Part shown: in pieces, positions 35,671 to 45,074 of the stretch
How positions within the stretch are numbered: position 1 is the first letter of the stretch
Layout of the letters: each line of letters begins with the position of its first letter
Assembly: GCF_000425845.1 (NCBI RefSeq)
Contig: NZ_AUEF01000001.1
Location: 310,001 to 374,000, forward strand
Reading direction: 5' to 3'
Length of the DNA stretch: 64,000 nucleotides
Origin: Jeotgalicoccus psychrophilus DSM 19085
Lineage (GTDB): Bacteria; Bacillota; Bacilli; Staphylococcales; Salinicoccaceae
Position numbers and translations under genes: made by a program
The notes under the pieces: model-generated
Seen by the model: the letters and a program-made list of their open reading frames with translations, nothing else
Databases searched by the model: none
What the model was told of the DNA's origin: nothing

Positions 35671-35703
35671 TCATAACATATAATTTAAAATTATATGTTA
35701 TGA
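35671..35703. promoter_or_regulatory. 33-bp perfect inverted repeat upstream of the glycosyltransferase triplet
   Basis: Arms of 16 bases (TCATAACATATAATTT and its complement) around a single A lie 35 bases upstream of the ATG at 35636. There is no following T run, so it is not a typical terminator for the upstream operon. It could be an operator, an attenuating hairpin in a leader, or a terminator remnant. Confidence 0.5.
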
Positions 35704-36045
35704 CATTCACTTAAATCCTTCTATATAAATGTATACTGCAAGTCTCACGTATTAGATATTTTTTTCCTGTCATTACTCTCAGTTATGGAAGGCTACCGCC
35801 CTCTTTCCTCGAAAATAGAAAGAAAGTCTAGTAAATTCTTTCGTAATAAGGACTACGATAAAGATTAGAAGTGATTTGATCATCTATCATATAAAATAAT
35901 GACTTCCTAATAATTTAAGTACTAGGTATAAATTATCTATTTCAATAAAGAAATAATAAAATGGGGGGATATTATATAGGATTTTAATATTCAACTTTTT
36001 TTTGTCCTCAAATACAATTATATGTAACATTCGTTTAAGAAAAAT
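35704..36045. other. Non-coding gap inside the polysaccharide locus
   Basis: No gene is supported. The part 35780-35880 is less AT-rich than its surroundings and can form a short stem (GAAAGAA / TTCTTTC, 35817-35842), so a small RNA is possible but unproven. The remainder is AT-rich. The gap divides the minus-strand cluster into two groups. Confidence 0.4.
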
Positions 36046-38028
36046 TTAATTATTATATATATTCCTTTGATTAAATTTTTCTATAATTTTTTTCATTTCA
36101 TAAATAATTGTAAATGGATTAGTTGATACTGCTGTTATTGGAGATATTTTATTTGTTGAGATTTCTTCTACATTAGTAATGAATAAAGTTGAAGCACTCT
36201 CCCAAGATTTTTTTGTAATGTCTTTTAATGGCTTAAGTGCAAATGTTACTATATCATCCTTATTTAAATTGAATAACTTTATATTCGATTCTAAATTCCA
36301 TTGAGTTATATCATCACTAATAATTAAATTATTATTTATATATATTTCAAAATTAATATAACCTTTAGCTTTGCTATTAAAATATTTATTAAGATAATAG
36401 ATATCTAATATTCCTCTTTGATTTGTGAATACTATACTAGTTTGTACACTATAATTTTTTTTCAAATATTTCAATGGAATAAATAGTTTGTTCTCACTCG
36501 TTTGAATTTCTTTAACAAATTTATCTTTTTTATAAATAGAGAATCTACTAAAAAAAACATAATTCGCTCTATCTTTATGCTTTTCATATAAATTTTCCTT
36601 CTCATTTTTTCCGTAAAAATTTAAGATAGGAAAGTTTCTATTAATTAATTCTTCAAACATATAACCCGACCTGCGTTGGCGTCGAGAGTATGACAAAGAT
36701 ATATCAATCATTGCTCTCATATTAAATGGCATTACTGTTTCAAAACAAACATCATTTTCATTTAATATTTCAGAATGCCATCTCCCCATTCTATTTTCCC
36801 AATAATATAAATCTAATACGTGATAGTCAAATAGATTTTTATCATATCCAAAGTTTTTTATTCCATTTTCAAAAATTGAATCGATGTCTTTCTCAGTAAT
36901 TTCTTTTTCATATTTTTTCATATTATGTTTGAAAGTTGATTTAATTTCATCTATTGTATTCTCTCTATCTCTTGCTAAAAAATATGCTTGTCCTATTTCC
37001 AGTGGGGTCCCTCTCATATGCATTACTTTAAACTGTGGGAATGACTCTAAATAGAAATTTATTAGGAATCTACCATGTGGTTTAAATGCATTTTTATTAA
37101 GTATTTCTTTTTGTTCTGATGTTAACAAAAATTTATTTTTATCAAAATAAAAGAATTCATGGTTCAATCTCACGTCTTTCAAAATTTGCTTAACAATATA
37201 TTGATCATTACTTAATACAGAAGTATATTTACTACTATGAGACTCTCCTTCTGTAGTTGAATAGGTGAAAAACTTCATTTTATCTAAATGTTCTCTCGCC
37301 ATAGCTAAACTCACTCTACTGTCAGCGCCACCGGTGATAGAAAAGATTATATTTTCATACTTTTCACAATAGTATTCGACTTGTTTCTTCCACAATTTTT
37401 CCATTAATTCTAATTTTGATTTATGTGAAAAACTATTATATTTATTTATTGCTCTAGGGAAAAACCTTTCTCTTTTCTTAGAAATTAAATCGATTTTAAA
37501 ATTTGGACTAATACTTTTAATACCTTCATAAGGAGTCGTATTCCAATGATAAGTTAACAAAGAGGCTTGTTCTCCAAATTTATACAATTCATGCTCTTCA
37601 ATATCGTTTAATAAGTTAGCATGTGACGAAGCTAATATACTCTCCTCAGAGTAGTATGTCGTTCGAGAACTGGTTGCATCAGGATAAACTTCAACTTTTA
37701 ATTCATTACCGATTACAACAACATATCGTCCTCCAATATAATCAAGTGTATCTAAAAAAGAATCATAGTTATTTTGAAACTGTTTTAGTAATGTCTCTAA
37801 CAGATTATTTTCTTTATCTTGATAATGATTAATATACGTATAATGACCATGAATAATAATAAAATGATTATTTTCTTCAAAATATGATACTTCTGCATTT
37901 TGATCGTAGGAAAAATTAAATCGATCTAGTATATTTTTACTAATATAATATGAAGGTACATTTTTTATTAATCGATCAGAAAATACAAAACCGTTCGGAT
38001 ATAAACGAAATTTATTAATATTAATCAC
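36046..38028 (-). CDS. Asparagine-synthase-like protein without the glutaminase cysteine (copy 2), with C-terminal beta domain
   Basis: A 660-residue protein close in sequence to copy 1. The N-terminal amidotransferase-like domain has HFIIIHGHYTYINHY, DYIGGRYVVVIGNE and VYPDATSSRTTYY but no Cys2. The PP-loop SITGGADSR is near residue 230, and GRWHSEILNENDVCFETVMPFN and QRRSGYMFEELINRNF follow. About 170 further residues (VQTSIVFTNQRGILDIYYL to SWESASTLFITNVEEI) form a beta-sandwich-like extension that copy 1 lacks but copy 3 has in a similar form. The start is probably GTG 38028 with AGGGG overlapping it, so it is uncertain. I infer amide-bond formation on a uronic acid or amino sugar, with the extension perhaps binding the saccharide. 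Confidence 0.8.
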   Translation of the reverse strand: MININKFRLYPNGFVFSDRLIKNVPSYYISKNILDRFNFSYDQNAEVSYFEENNHFIIIHGHYTYINHYQDKENNLLETLLKQFQNNYDSFLDTLDYIGGRYVVVIGNELKVEVYPDATSSRTTYYSEESILASSHANLLNDIEEHELYKFGEQASLLTYHWNTTPYEGIKSISPNFKIDLISKKRERFFPRAINKYNSFSHKSKLELMEKLWKKQVEYYCEKYENIIFSITGGADSRVSLAMAREHLDKMKFFTYSTTEGESHSSKYTSVLSNDQYIVKQILKDVRLNHEFFYFDKNKFLLTSEQKEILNKNAFKPHGRFLINFYLESFPQFKVMHMRGTPLEIGQAYFLARDRENTIDEIKSTFKHNMKKYEKEITEKDIDSIFENGIKNFGYDKNLFDYHVLDLYYWENRMGRWHSEILNENDVCFETVMPFNMRAMIDISLSYSRRQRRSGYMFEELINRNFPILNFYGKNEKENLYEKHKDRANYVFFSRFSIYKKDKFVKEIQTSENKLFIPLKYLKKNYSVQTSIVFTNQRGILDIYYLNKYFNSKAKGYINFEIYINNNLIISDDITQWNLESNIKLFNLNKDDIVTFALKPLKDITKKSWESASTLFITNVEEISTNKISPITAVSTNPFTIIYEMKKIIEKFNQRNIYNN

Positions 38029-38196
38029 CCCTACTCTAAATTTATAGTATATAATGCTTGAAAATAATATGTTAAATTTTCACTTAATGAAATAAAAGAA
38101 TGTCTAACTTACTAGTATAAGTTAAACGCTCCGAATTAAAACTCATCAACACTAATTGTATTGTATAGTTTAAGTAATAATCCCTAAAGGATAACT

Positions 38197-39864
38197 TTAT
38201 ATTCTTTGCAGATTTATTATCGTTAGATTATTATTTATAATGAATTCTAAAGTATTTTTATCAACTTTTACATCTTTTAACTCTACTTTACTGTCATCAA
38301 ATAACGACGTTATAAACGATGTTTCTACACTATTTTTTCTAAATTCAATTTGGTGAGTACTCAGTAAGACATTAAACTTTTCGGAGTAAAAACCTCTATT
38401 TTCATCTTCTTTTGAGTAATACTTACTTAACGTGCGTTCAGTATGTTCTTGTAATCTTAAGAATTTACCTTCATTAGTTTTTATTAAAAACTCATTATTA
38501 CCTTCCTGGTTTATTTCGACATCAGGATGCAAATTGAAGTTTTGACCCATAAATTGTCTTTCACTTGATTTATATCTATCTATAACTATAAATCCGTATT
38601 GCTCAAAATATATAATATCTCTAAAGATTTCAATATTAACAAATAAATGATTTATACCAGCAAGGTGCACATACGTATCATTTTCATAAACAAAATTAAT
38701 CCTCATTTTTTCTATGTCATAAACTACATCGCCCAAGTTATATTTACTATTCATTTTATAAATAGTAGAATGCCCCTGAGGTGAGCTTATAAATGTTCTT
38801 TTAGGATTCCTTCTATCATAAGTATACTTCCCGGAATCTATTAATATATCTTCACCTTCATAGAAGTAATTAATTGATAAATCATCATGATGTTTATGAG
38901 ACGTGAGTAAGTAGCCTGATTTAAAAGAAAACCAATTTGATTTACTTAAATCTTTCGGATTTTTAGTATTAATAATTGCTAATCCTGCTTGATAATCTAC
39001 AAAGTTTTCATAGTTCTTTTCAAAACTAGCTACATTCAAACCTGTGTCACCTATTAAAGGATATGTTAAATCAGGCTTAACTATTTTACGGTTATTTAAA
39101 AAACTTTTTTCAATAATCTTTCTGCATGTAGAATCGAATTTCAGGTCCATCATATCGACTAATCTTATAAATCTACTAGATAGATTTTGTGTTAATCTAT
39201 GATACTCTGGTGAGTTTTCTAAGTTATAACTTCTACTCGAAAATAATTTATATATTATTCTTTCCATACGTAGAATTGCTTTTTCCTGAAATAACTCTGC
39301 TGTATCTTTATCAGTAATAAAATTACTTAAAAATAATAGTGCTTCATCACTCATCATGCCGTGGTTATTTTCAGAATAATGTTCTTTCATCGCTAAAAAT
39401 TTACAGTGTTTTTTGGTTATATCTTCAAAAACACTTTTTTCTAATTTAAACTGTTCAGGTACGTTTGTTTGAAAATAAACGATGTTTTTCATTCTACTCG
39501 CAGCGCTGTGATCTTTCCAGGCTGAGTTTTTAGTTTCAAAGGATTTATTTTCTTTGCTGTTTAACCATTCTTCAATAACTTCTTTAGCCTTAACTAAATA
39601 TTTCTCTTCATTTTTTGCTAAATAACTATTGGTCAAATATCTAACCATATGTAAGCAATGTAAATAGACTTGGTAAGTAGCTCTTGCATGGTCGTGCTTA
39701 TAATTCCAATTAATTTTATTATCAAATTTTACTGCATCAAACTTACCAAAAAATACATACTCATTTTCTAGAGCTTTCTCTGATTTTTTACTATGAGTTA
39801 TCTTTTTATTGAACCCATTATGTTGATTTAATTTATTTAACTGCTTTTCAGTTAACGAAAACAT
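38197..39864 (-). CDS. Heparinase II/III-like protein (copy 1), cytoplasmic
   Basis: A 555-residue protein. Residues 50-280 are an alpha-toroid (KDHSAASRMKNIVYF, NNHGMMSDEALLFLSNF, LENSPEYHRLTQNL), followed by the C-terminal beta-sandwich domain of heparinase II/III (SHKHHDDLSINYFYEGEDIL, DSGKYTYD, SPQGHSTIYK). Family members cleave uronic-acid-containing glycans by beta-elimination; the related fold of dermatan sulfate epimerase instead inverts C5 of uronic acids. There is no signal peptide, which is unusual for a lyase of external polysaccharide. Next to a second homologue and uronic acid synthesis genes, a role in tailoring or editing the polymer inside the cell is plausible. AGGTGA lies four bases upstream of the ATG. 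Confidence 0.82.
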   Translation of the reverse strand: MFSLTEKQLNKLNQHNGFNKKITHSKKSEKALENEYVFFGKFDAVKFDNKINWNYKHDHARATYQVYLHCLHMVRYLTNSYLAKNEEKYLVKAKEVIEEWLNSKENKSFETKNSAWKDHSAASRMKNIVYFQTNVPEQFKLEKSVFEDITKKHCKFLAMKEHYSENNHGMMSDEALLFLSNFITDKDTAELFQEKAILRMERIIYKLFSSRSYNLENSPEYHRLTQNLSSRFIRLVDMMDLKFDSTCRKIIEKSFLNNRKIVKPDLTYPLIGDTGLNVASFEKNYENFVDYQAGLAIINTKNPKDLSKSNWFSFKSGYLLTSHKHHDDLSINYFYEGEDILIDSGKYTYDRRNPKRTFISSPQGHSTIYKMNSKYNLGDVVYDIEKMRINFVYENDTYVHLAGINHLFVNIEIFRDIIYFEQYGFIVIDRYKSSERQFMGQNFNLHPDVEINQEGNNEFLIKTNEGKFLRLQEHTERTLSKYYSKEDENRGFYSEKFNVLLSTHQIEFRKNSVETSFITSLFDDSKVELKDVKVDKNTLEFIINNNLTIINLQRI

Positions 39865-39885
39865 CTAATCACCTAATTATTTATT

Positions 39886-41484
39886 TTATAAATCTATACT
39901 GTATCTTTGTCCATTGCATGTGAAATTTAATAATTTGTTTTCAAATTTCATATTTTCTACTTTTATATTTTCTTCTGTAACGTAAGTTAGAAAAGTCGTG
40001 GATTTACCTGACTGTTCAAATACGATTCGTTTATTCTCTTGATATTTAGCAAATTTATAAGAAACAAAACCTTTCTCTACATTACTCGATAATTCTTTGT
40101 TATGAAGTTTTAAAGATTCTATATTATAAATTCTCTCATTCAGTTTAACTTTATATCTTTCCTCAGAGATCTTTTCAATCTCTGCCTCAGGATTTAAATT
40201 GAAATTTTGGTGAATTGTTTCCATATCTTTCGAAATCACTCGATCAATGATTATAAGCGCTGGATCATTAGTAATAATCACCGTTCTATTTATATTTAGA
40301 TTCTCATATAATTTGTTTACTCCTGTGATTATCCTATAATCCTTAGTTGAATAATACTTGGTAATTTTTAAATCATTCGAGTCTGCAAATGGATTACTTA
40401 ATTTGTATGTTTTATTTTTAATAGAAACAGTAGTATGAGCTTTCGGCGAAAGTAAGTATTTTCTAATAGGTTCATTGGCATCATATGAATATTTACCTGG
40501 ATCTATAAATAAATCATGTCCGTTTAAATAATAAGTTAATGAGAGATCATCTAAGTGTTTGTGTGTTTTACTTTGATAACCACATCTAAAGGTTAAATAA
40601 GTGCTGTTTTTTAATTCCACTTTCGATTTTCTTTGTAATACAGCTAAACCTGCATCATAATCAACTAAATTAGAAAATCTTTTTACTATGTTTTTTTCCA
40701 TAATTTGTCCTGTGTCCCCAAGCATTGGGTATTCCAGGTTTGGTTTTATCATATAAGATTTAAAATCCTCAGCTAATGTATATAAATTTTTAAACTGAGC
40801 ATCTAACTTTATACCTTTTTCTTTTAAAGTATTCATTATTTTTCTGTAAATAATAATTACCATTCGATGATATTCTGGTGAGTTTTCAAGATGTAATCCT
40901 TTTCTTGAGAAATCCCTATACAAGGATAATCGTATTCGATATAAAGCTTTTTCTTCATATACTTTTCTTAGTTGTGCATCTCCAATATAATCCGATGCTC
41001 TCAATAAGGCATTATCCATCATTAACCCATGATTATTCATTTTGTAATTTTTTTCATTATTTAAAAATTCGCAATGGTCGATTATTATTTGATTAAATAT
41101 TTTCTTATTCAATTTATAAGAGCGAGTATGTTCCTGGAAATATATTATATTAATTATTCTGCTTGCCACTGGGTGCTCTGCCCAAGCGTAATTCTTCTCA
41201 TCATTTGATCTATTTTTTTTATTCCAATCCAATATTATATTTCTTATTTCCTTCATTAAATTTTCATCTTCATTGTGAACTGCTAATTCTGTGAATACAG
41301 TTATAAAATTTAATGAATGTAAATATGTTTGATAAGTATTCTGATTATCTGGATGTTTATAGTTCCAATCAATTCCATTAATAACATCAATAGGCTTAAA
41401 ACTGCTTTTAATTATTAAAGAACCTTTCCTATAACTATCCACTTGCCTTGTTAATACTTTTAGTTTCGCTTCATTTATTTTCAT
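39886..41484 (-). CDS. Heparinase II/III-like protein (copy 2), cytoplasmic
   Basis: A 532-residue paralogue of the protein that follows it. The same landmarks are present: AWAEHPVASRIINIIYF, NNHGLMMDNALLRASDY, LENSPEYHRMVIII, GYQSKTHKHLDDLSLTYYLN, DPGKYSYD and SPKAHTTVSI. The conserved Asn-His, Tyr-His and His-Asp-Asp positions match copy 1, so both copies should be active on the same class of substrate. No signal peptide. GAGGG lies seven bases before the ATG, and the two heparinase-like genes are 21 bases apart, so they are co-transcribed. A uronate epimerase function is as compatible with the fold as lyase activity. Confidence 0.82.
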   Translation of the reverse strand: MKINEAKLKVLTRQVDSYRKGSLIIKSSFKPIDVINGIDWNYKHPDNQNTYQTYLHSLNFITVFTELAVHNEDENLMKEIRNIILDWNKKNRSNDEKNYAWAEHPVASRIINIIYFQEHTRSYKLNKKIFNQIIIDHCEFLNNEKNYKMNNHGLMMDNALLRASDYIGDAQLRKVYEEKALYRIRLSLYRDFSRKGLHLENSPEYHRMVIIIYRKIMNTLKEKGIKLDAQFKNLYTLAEDFKSYMIKPNLEYPMLGDTGQIMEKNIVKRFSNLVDYDAGLAVLQRKSKVELKNSTYLTFRCGYQSKTHKHLDDLSLTYYLNGHDLFIDPGKYSYDANEPIRKYLLSPKAHTTVSIKNKTYKLSNPFADSNDLKITKYYSTKDYRIITGVNKLYENLNINRTVIITNDPALIIIDRVISKDMETIHQNFNLNPEAEIEKISEERYKVKLNERIYNIESLKLHNKELSSNVEKGFVSYKFAKYQENKRIVFEQSGKSTTFLTYVTEENIKVENMKFENKLLNFTCNGQRYSIDL

Positions 41485-41529
41485 TAATTAACCCTCATAA
41501 TATACTATAATTTTTAACAACTGGTTATA

Positions 41530-43755
41530 TTATTCAGTTTTTGCAAAAAAGTATTTAATTTCAAAAGCTTCATCTATTTCATTGGGTACTTTAATTGCTA
41601 CTTTGTAATTATTAGCGTCCAATGGTACTGATACAGTGCCTTTAAGATTAGACTTAACATCGTTTATAGCAGACTTAAACCATTTAGTTTCGATTTTATT
41701 ATTATCTTTAAAGAAAATTACACAATATCTGAAATTGATAGTTTTTCTACTTTCAATAAACATATTAAAAGAGATTTTCTTTCTATCTTTAATATTTGCT
41801 TTTTCATTTTCAGTACCTTTACTTATATTTTTACTAAATGTAGTTAAGTATCTGTTTTTATTTACTTCATTATTAACTGACACGGTGTATTTATTATTAT
41901 AGTTTGATAATGTTAAACCATTATTAATAGTATTAATTTCTGGCATTAAATCTGAAGTTGTTGGTACAATGTTTACTTCATTAATCACTGTTTGAGGTAT
42001 TTTAATATTTATATTTTCCGCTGATATTTTTTGACCTTCTATGTAATTAATATATGAAAATAGTGATAAAGCAGCCCACATAAATTTTAGATACTTATTC
42101 GAAAGCCCTTTTTCAAATGTGTTTTTAAGCTCTTCATAATTGATAACTTGATAAATTACGTGGTTAGGATCTGACAGCAATATCTCTTTAAATTTATTAC
42201 GAACAATATCATTTTCTTTAAGTGTTAAGTTTCTCCAATTGTAATTAGCCATTTTGGTCATCGGGTATAATGGAGCTCTGCTTAACCAGCTGGAATAATT
42301 TTCAGGTCTCATCGGCTGTTCTTTCTCGAATCCCCATCTGCTGCCAACAATTGGTAATTTAGAAATCTCCTCGTTAAGTTTATTAGTTAATGTATATTGA
42401 GTGAATCCATTATCTAAATAATCTTTTTTCACCTTCATAATACTTTTTGAGAAGTGATTATCATAATATGGTGAATAAATATCACTTGAATAAGCCTTTG
42501 CTAATCTAGTGCCGCTGGTCCATCTCCCATTTCGGTAAAACAAAGCATGTTTATACTGTGCATTTTGGAAGTCGCTCGTCACTAAGCTTTCTAAAAAATG
42601 CTTATATTCTTTAGATACACCTTCTACTAATAAGTTATCGAGAGGTAAGAACCTTTTAACCATTTCTGCTTTGGGATTATCCGGTTTGAGATTATTTAAA
42701 TTACTGTAACCACCCTTCATGGATAATGCAGCAACTCCGGTCACACCTATATTCCCTTTAAAGGATGGCTGATAGCTTATATTTTCATAACCATATACTT
42801 GTCCGGAAGTAGCTACCATAGCACCTAAGGCTTTCTTTTCTAAATTCACTGTTAATCCTTTAGCATCCATGATTTTTGGTTCTGTAATTTTGTGTTTTAA
42901 TCTCAGTTTACTTGCTATCATTTCTGCAACTTTCACATCAGGATTATCAAGAAAACCTCTTGTATTTGTATTGACTTTGTAACCTGCTTCTAAAAGACCA
43001 AGTAAAGCAAGGCGGCTGTCTTTACCTCCAGTAATTCCAATATTTATTTTATTATTTTTGGGGACTGCTTTAAAAGCATCTATATAGTTTTGTTTTAATA
43101 AATTATTAAATTCACTACTTGGTTTAATAGTAGAAATCTCTTCTATAGAATTATCTACGTTATGTAGTGCTACACCATTGTTATTTATGGTCATTTCACT
43201 ATTCGGTGGAACAACTTTTATTCCTTTAAATAATGTGTTTTCATCTGCAAAGTAACCATTCATTAGAAATGAAACACTATTTTTAATTTCTATTTCGGGC
43301 TCGTACCTTTCAGCATTTGAAAGGGCACTGACAATGAGAGGATCAGTACCTATTACGATTTGATCTGGAGTCTCTCTATAAAAAATATTATCAATTCTAA
43401 AGATATGAGTGAAAAACTTCATCTCATTCTTTGAAAAATCTGCAAGTGCTAGTGCAAATGCACCTTTTAATTCGCTTACATATTTTCTTAACTTTTCTTC
43501 TTCAAGGTTAAATAATTTATTAGTTATTTTATCGATATCATCTACAAATTGCCCAATGAGAGAGATATTCTTCGAACTTTTGGTACTCTCTTTTGACAAC
43601 TCACTTTCATTAGTATATAAATAACATTTTAGTTTTGCATTCTCATTATAATTGAAATGATGTTCTGTTTGTTTAAGATTATTAATATATTTTATTATAT
43701 TTTTAGAATCATGATTAATATTTTTTTTTTGAAATATATACAGGAATCCTTTCAT
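41530..43755 (-). CDS. Asparagine-synthase-like protein without the glutaminase cysteine (copy 4, divergent)
   Basis: A 741-residue protein, more distant from the other three. The N-terminal domain keeps the amidotransferase-like pattern (LKGAFALALADFSKNEMKFFT, IGTDPLIVSAL, GYFADENTLFKGIKVVPPN) but starts MKGFLYIFQKK with no Cys2. The PP-loop GITGGKDSRLALLGLLEAG is near residue 239. A further 140-residue beta-rich C-terminal domain (KISFNMFIESRKTINFRYCV) follows the synthetase region. The arrangement resembles Asn-synthase-related enzymes of exopolysaccharide clusters. It is the first gene of the left minus-strand group and lies back to back with the plus-strand hydrolase gene. GAGG lies about ten bases upstream of the ATG. 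Amide ligase activity is inferred. Confidence 0.78.
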   Translation of the reverse strand: MKGFLYIFQKKNINHDSKNIIKYINNLKQTEHHFNYNENAKLKCYLYTNESELSKESTKSSKNISLIGQFVDDIDKITNKLFNLEEEKLRKYVSELKGAFALALADFSKNEMKFFTHIFRIDNIFYRETPDQIVIGTDPLIVSALSNAERYEPEIEIKNSVSFLMNGYFADENTLFKGIKVVPPNSEMTINNNGVALHNVDNSIEEISTIKPSSEFNNLLKQNYIDAFKAVPKNNKINIGITGGKDSRLALLGLLEAGYKVNTNTRGFLDNPDVKVAEMIASKLRLKHKITEPKIMDAKGLTVNLEKKALGAMVATSGQVYGYENISYQPSFKGNIGVTGVAALSMKGGYSNLNNLKPDNPKAEMVKRFLPLDNLLVEGVSKEYKHFLESLVTSDFQNAQYKHALFYRNGRWTSGTRLAKAYSSDIYSPYYDNHFSKSIMKVKKDYLDNGFTQYTLTNKLNEEISKLPIVGSRWGFEKEQPMRPENYSSWLSRAPLYPMTKMANYNWRNLTLKENDIVRNKFKEILLSDPNHVIYQVINYEELKNTFEKGLSNKYLKFMWAALSLFSYINYIEGQKISAENINIKIPQTVINEVNIVPTTSDLMPEINTINNGLTLSNYNNKYTVSVNNEVNKNRYLTTFSKNISKGTENEKANIKDRKKISFNMFIESRKTINFRYCVIFFKDNNKIETKWFKSAINDVKSNLKGTVSVPLDANNYKVAIKVPNEIDEAFEIKYFFAKTE

Positions 43756-43876
43756 AAGTACAATACCTCACATTTTTTTATTACTTATATTTTACCACAA
43801 CTTGATTACATAATTAACGCTTCTATAAATAGAACGAATAATTATGATTTTCAATTTTATTATTTATAATTAAAAG

Positions 43877-43905
43877 ATGACATAGTTTTAATTTTTATAT
43901 ATAGT
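43877..43905 (+). promoter_or_regulatory. Promoter of the plus-strand hydrolase gene
   Basis: ATGACA (-35, one mismatch), exactly 17 bases, TATAGT (-10, one mismatch), ending about 35 bases before the start codon. Confidence 0.6.
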
Positions 43906-43939
43906 TATATAATATACGAATAAAGGATGAAATATATTG

Positions 43940-44911
43940 ATGAAAGTTTTATTTAACCCATTTGATGAATACATTATTGATGAAAAATCTAGATTGATAA
44001 TTAGAGATAAAATAAATAATATATACGTATTAAAAAAAGTGATAGATAAAAGAGAAAAATACAATCTTGATATATCTAAATACAAGCCTTATTGGAATTT
44101 CAAATATAAATATCAAGTCCGTGGTCTCGATAAGAGAACTGGAGAAGAAAGATGGATTGATAAAACTAATTACAAAGTTCTTTATCCTGAAAAAGTAAAT
44201 GAAGACGGAATGAAATATCTACTGTTTGAAGAGCAGAGAAGTGACAAATTATTAGTTGTTTTTCAAGCAATAAATAAAAACCCTTCTTATAACTACGTAA
44301 GAACATTATCAGAATTTTCAGTTAATAAATTATTTATTAAAGATGATTATGGTAAAGATAAAGCAACAAGAAGCTCATATTATATAGGTAGTAATAAGAA
44401 TACTTCCATTTCTCAGGCAACTCAAAAATTAATAGAAGAAATAACTGATGATTTATCAATAGATAAAACTAATACTATTTTCGTTGGATCTAGTAAAGGT
44501 GGCTTCGGAGCGTTATACCATGGTTTCCTTTTTGGTGCTGGACATATAATTGTTGGCGGCCCTACAGTCTTGTTAGGACAACAGCTGAGTCGATTCAAAG
44601 AAAGGAACTCAATCCCTACAAGTATTTTCAAAAGTCTTATAGGTGAAATAACAAGTGAAAACATAGCTTGGGCAGATAACTTAATGAAAAATGCCATCAT
44701 AAATTCTGAATCTCCTCATCCTTCTGTAAAAATACATGTTGGCCTTTGGGACACATTCTATCAGAATCATGTTATCCCTTTCATGGAGTTAACGAATAAA
44801 TGTGATATTAAAGATGTCGAATTAAATATTAAACCTTATAGTAATCACTCAGAATTAGCTACACATTTCCCTCCCTTTTTAAAAAACAATATATATAATA
44901 TTATAAATTAA
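43940..44911 (+). CDS. Alpha/beta-hydrolase or acyltransferase-like protein (Asp2-like), plus strand
   Basis: A 323-residue protein with FVGSSKGGFGALYHGFLFGA (nucleophile Ser in GxSxG, near residue 185), an acidic residue in VGLWDTFYQNHV and a candidate catalytic His in NHSELATHFPPF. It is related in layout to the hydrolase at 28621 but clearly diverged. No signal peptide. The start is ATG 43940 or a TTG at 43937; GGA lies 9-12 bases upstream, so I cannot decide. It is the only plus-strand gene inside the AT-rich part of the locus, with its own promoter. A bidirectional terminator separates it from the convergent gene at 45075. O-acetyl transfer or hydrolysis on the polymer is inferred. Confidence 0.72.
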   Translation: MKVLFNPFDEYIIDEKSRLIIRDKINNIYVLKKVIDKREKYNLDISKYKPYWNFKYKYQVRGLDKRTGEERWIDKTNYKVLYPEKVNEDGMKYLLFEEQRSDKLLVVFQAINKNPSYNYVRTLSEFSVNKLFIKDDYGKDKATRSSYYIGSNKNTSISQATQKLIEEITDDLSIDKTNTIFVGSSKGGFGALYHGFLFGAGHIIVGGPTVLLGQQLSRFKERNSIPTSIFKSLIGEITSENIAWADNLMKNAIINSESPHPSVKIHVGLWDTFYQNHVIPFMELTNKCDIKDVELNIKPYSNHSELATHFPPFLKNNIYNIIN

Positions 44912-44991
44912 AGTTTCTCTTTACTTATATTTAAATTAGTTCCACAATTCTAATCTTATCAGTTTAATATATAATTTTTTATATTATAAAA

Positions 44992-45042
44992 ACTCCCTCT
45001 AAATGTAGCTTATTTTTGTAAGCATATATTCTAGAGGGAGTC
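44992..45042. terminator. Bidirectional terminator between convergent genes
   Basis: The stem ACTCCCTCTA / TAGAGGGAGT encloses a smaller TAGCTTA/TAAGCATA hairpin. The flanks are A-rich on the left and T-rich on the right. It serves the hydrolase gene (+) and the end of the long minus-strand group at 45075. Confidence 0.8.
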
Positions 45043-45074
45043 TATTATACAGTTAATTTATAAAAATTTTATTA

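Noticed and set aside
35780-35880. A possible riboswitch or type I toxin-antitoxin RNA
   Set aside because: Only a seven-base stem and short frames without convincing membrane-peptide character are visible; kept only as a note on the gap.
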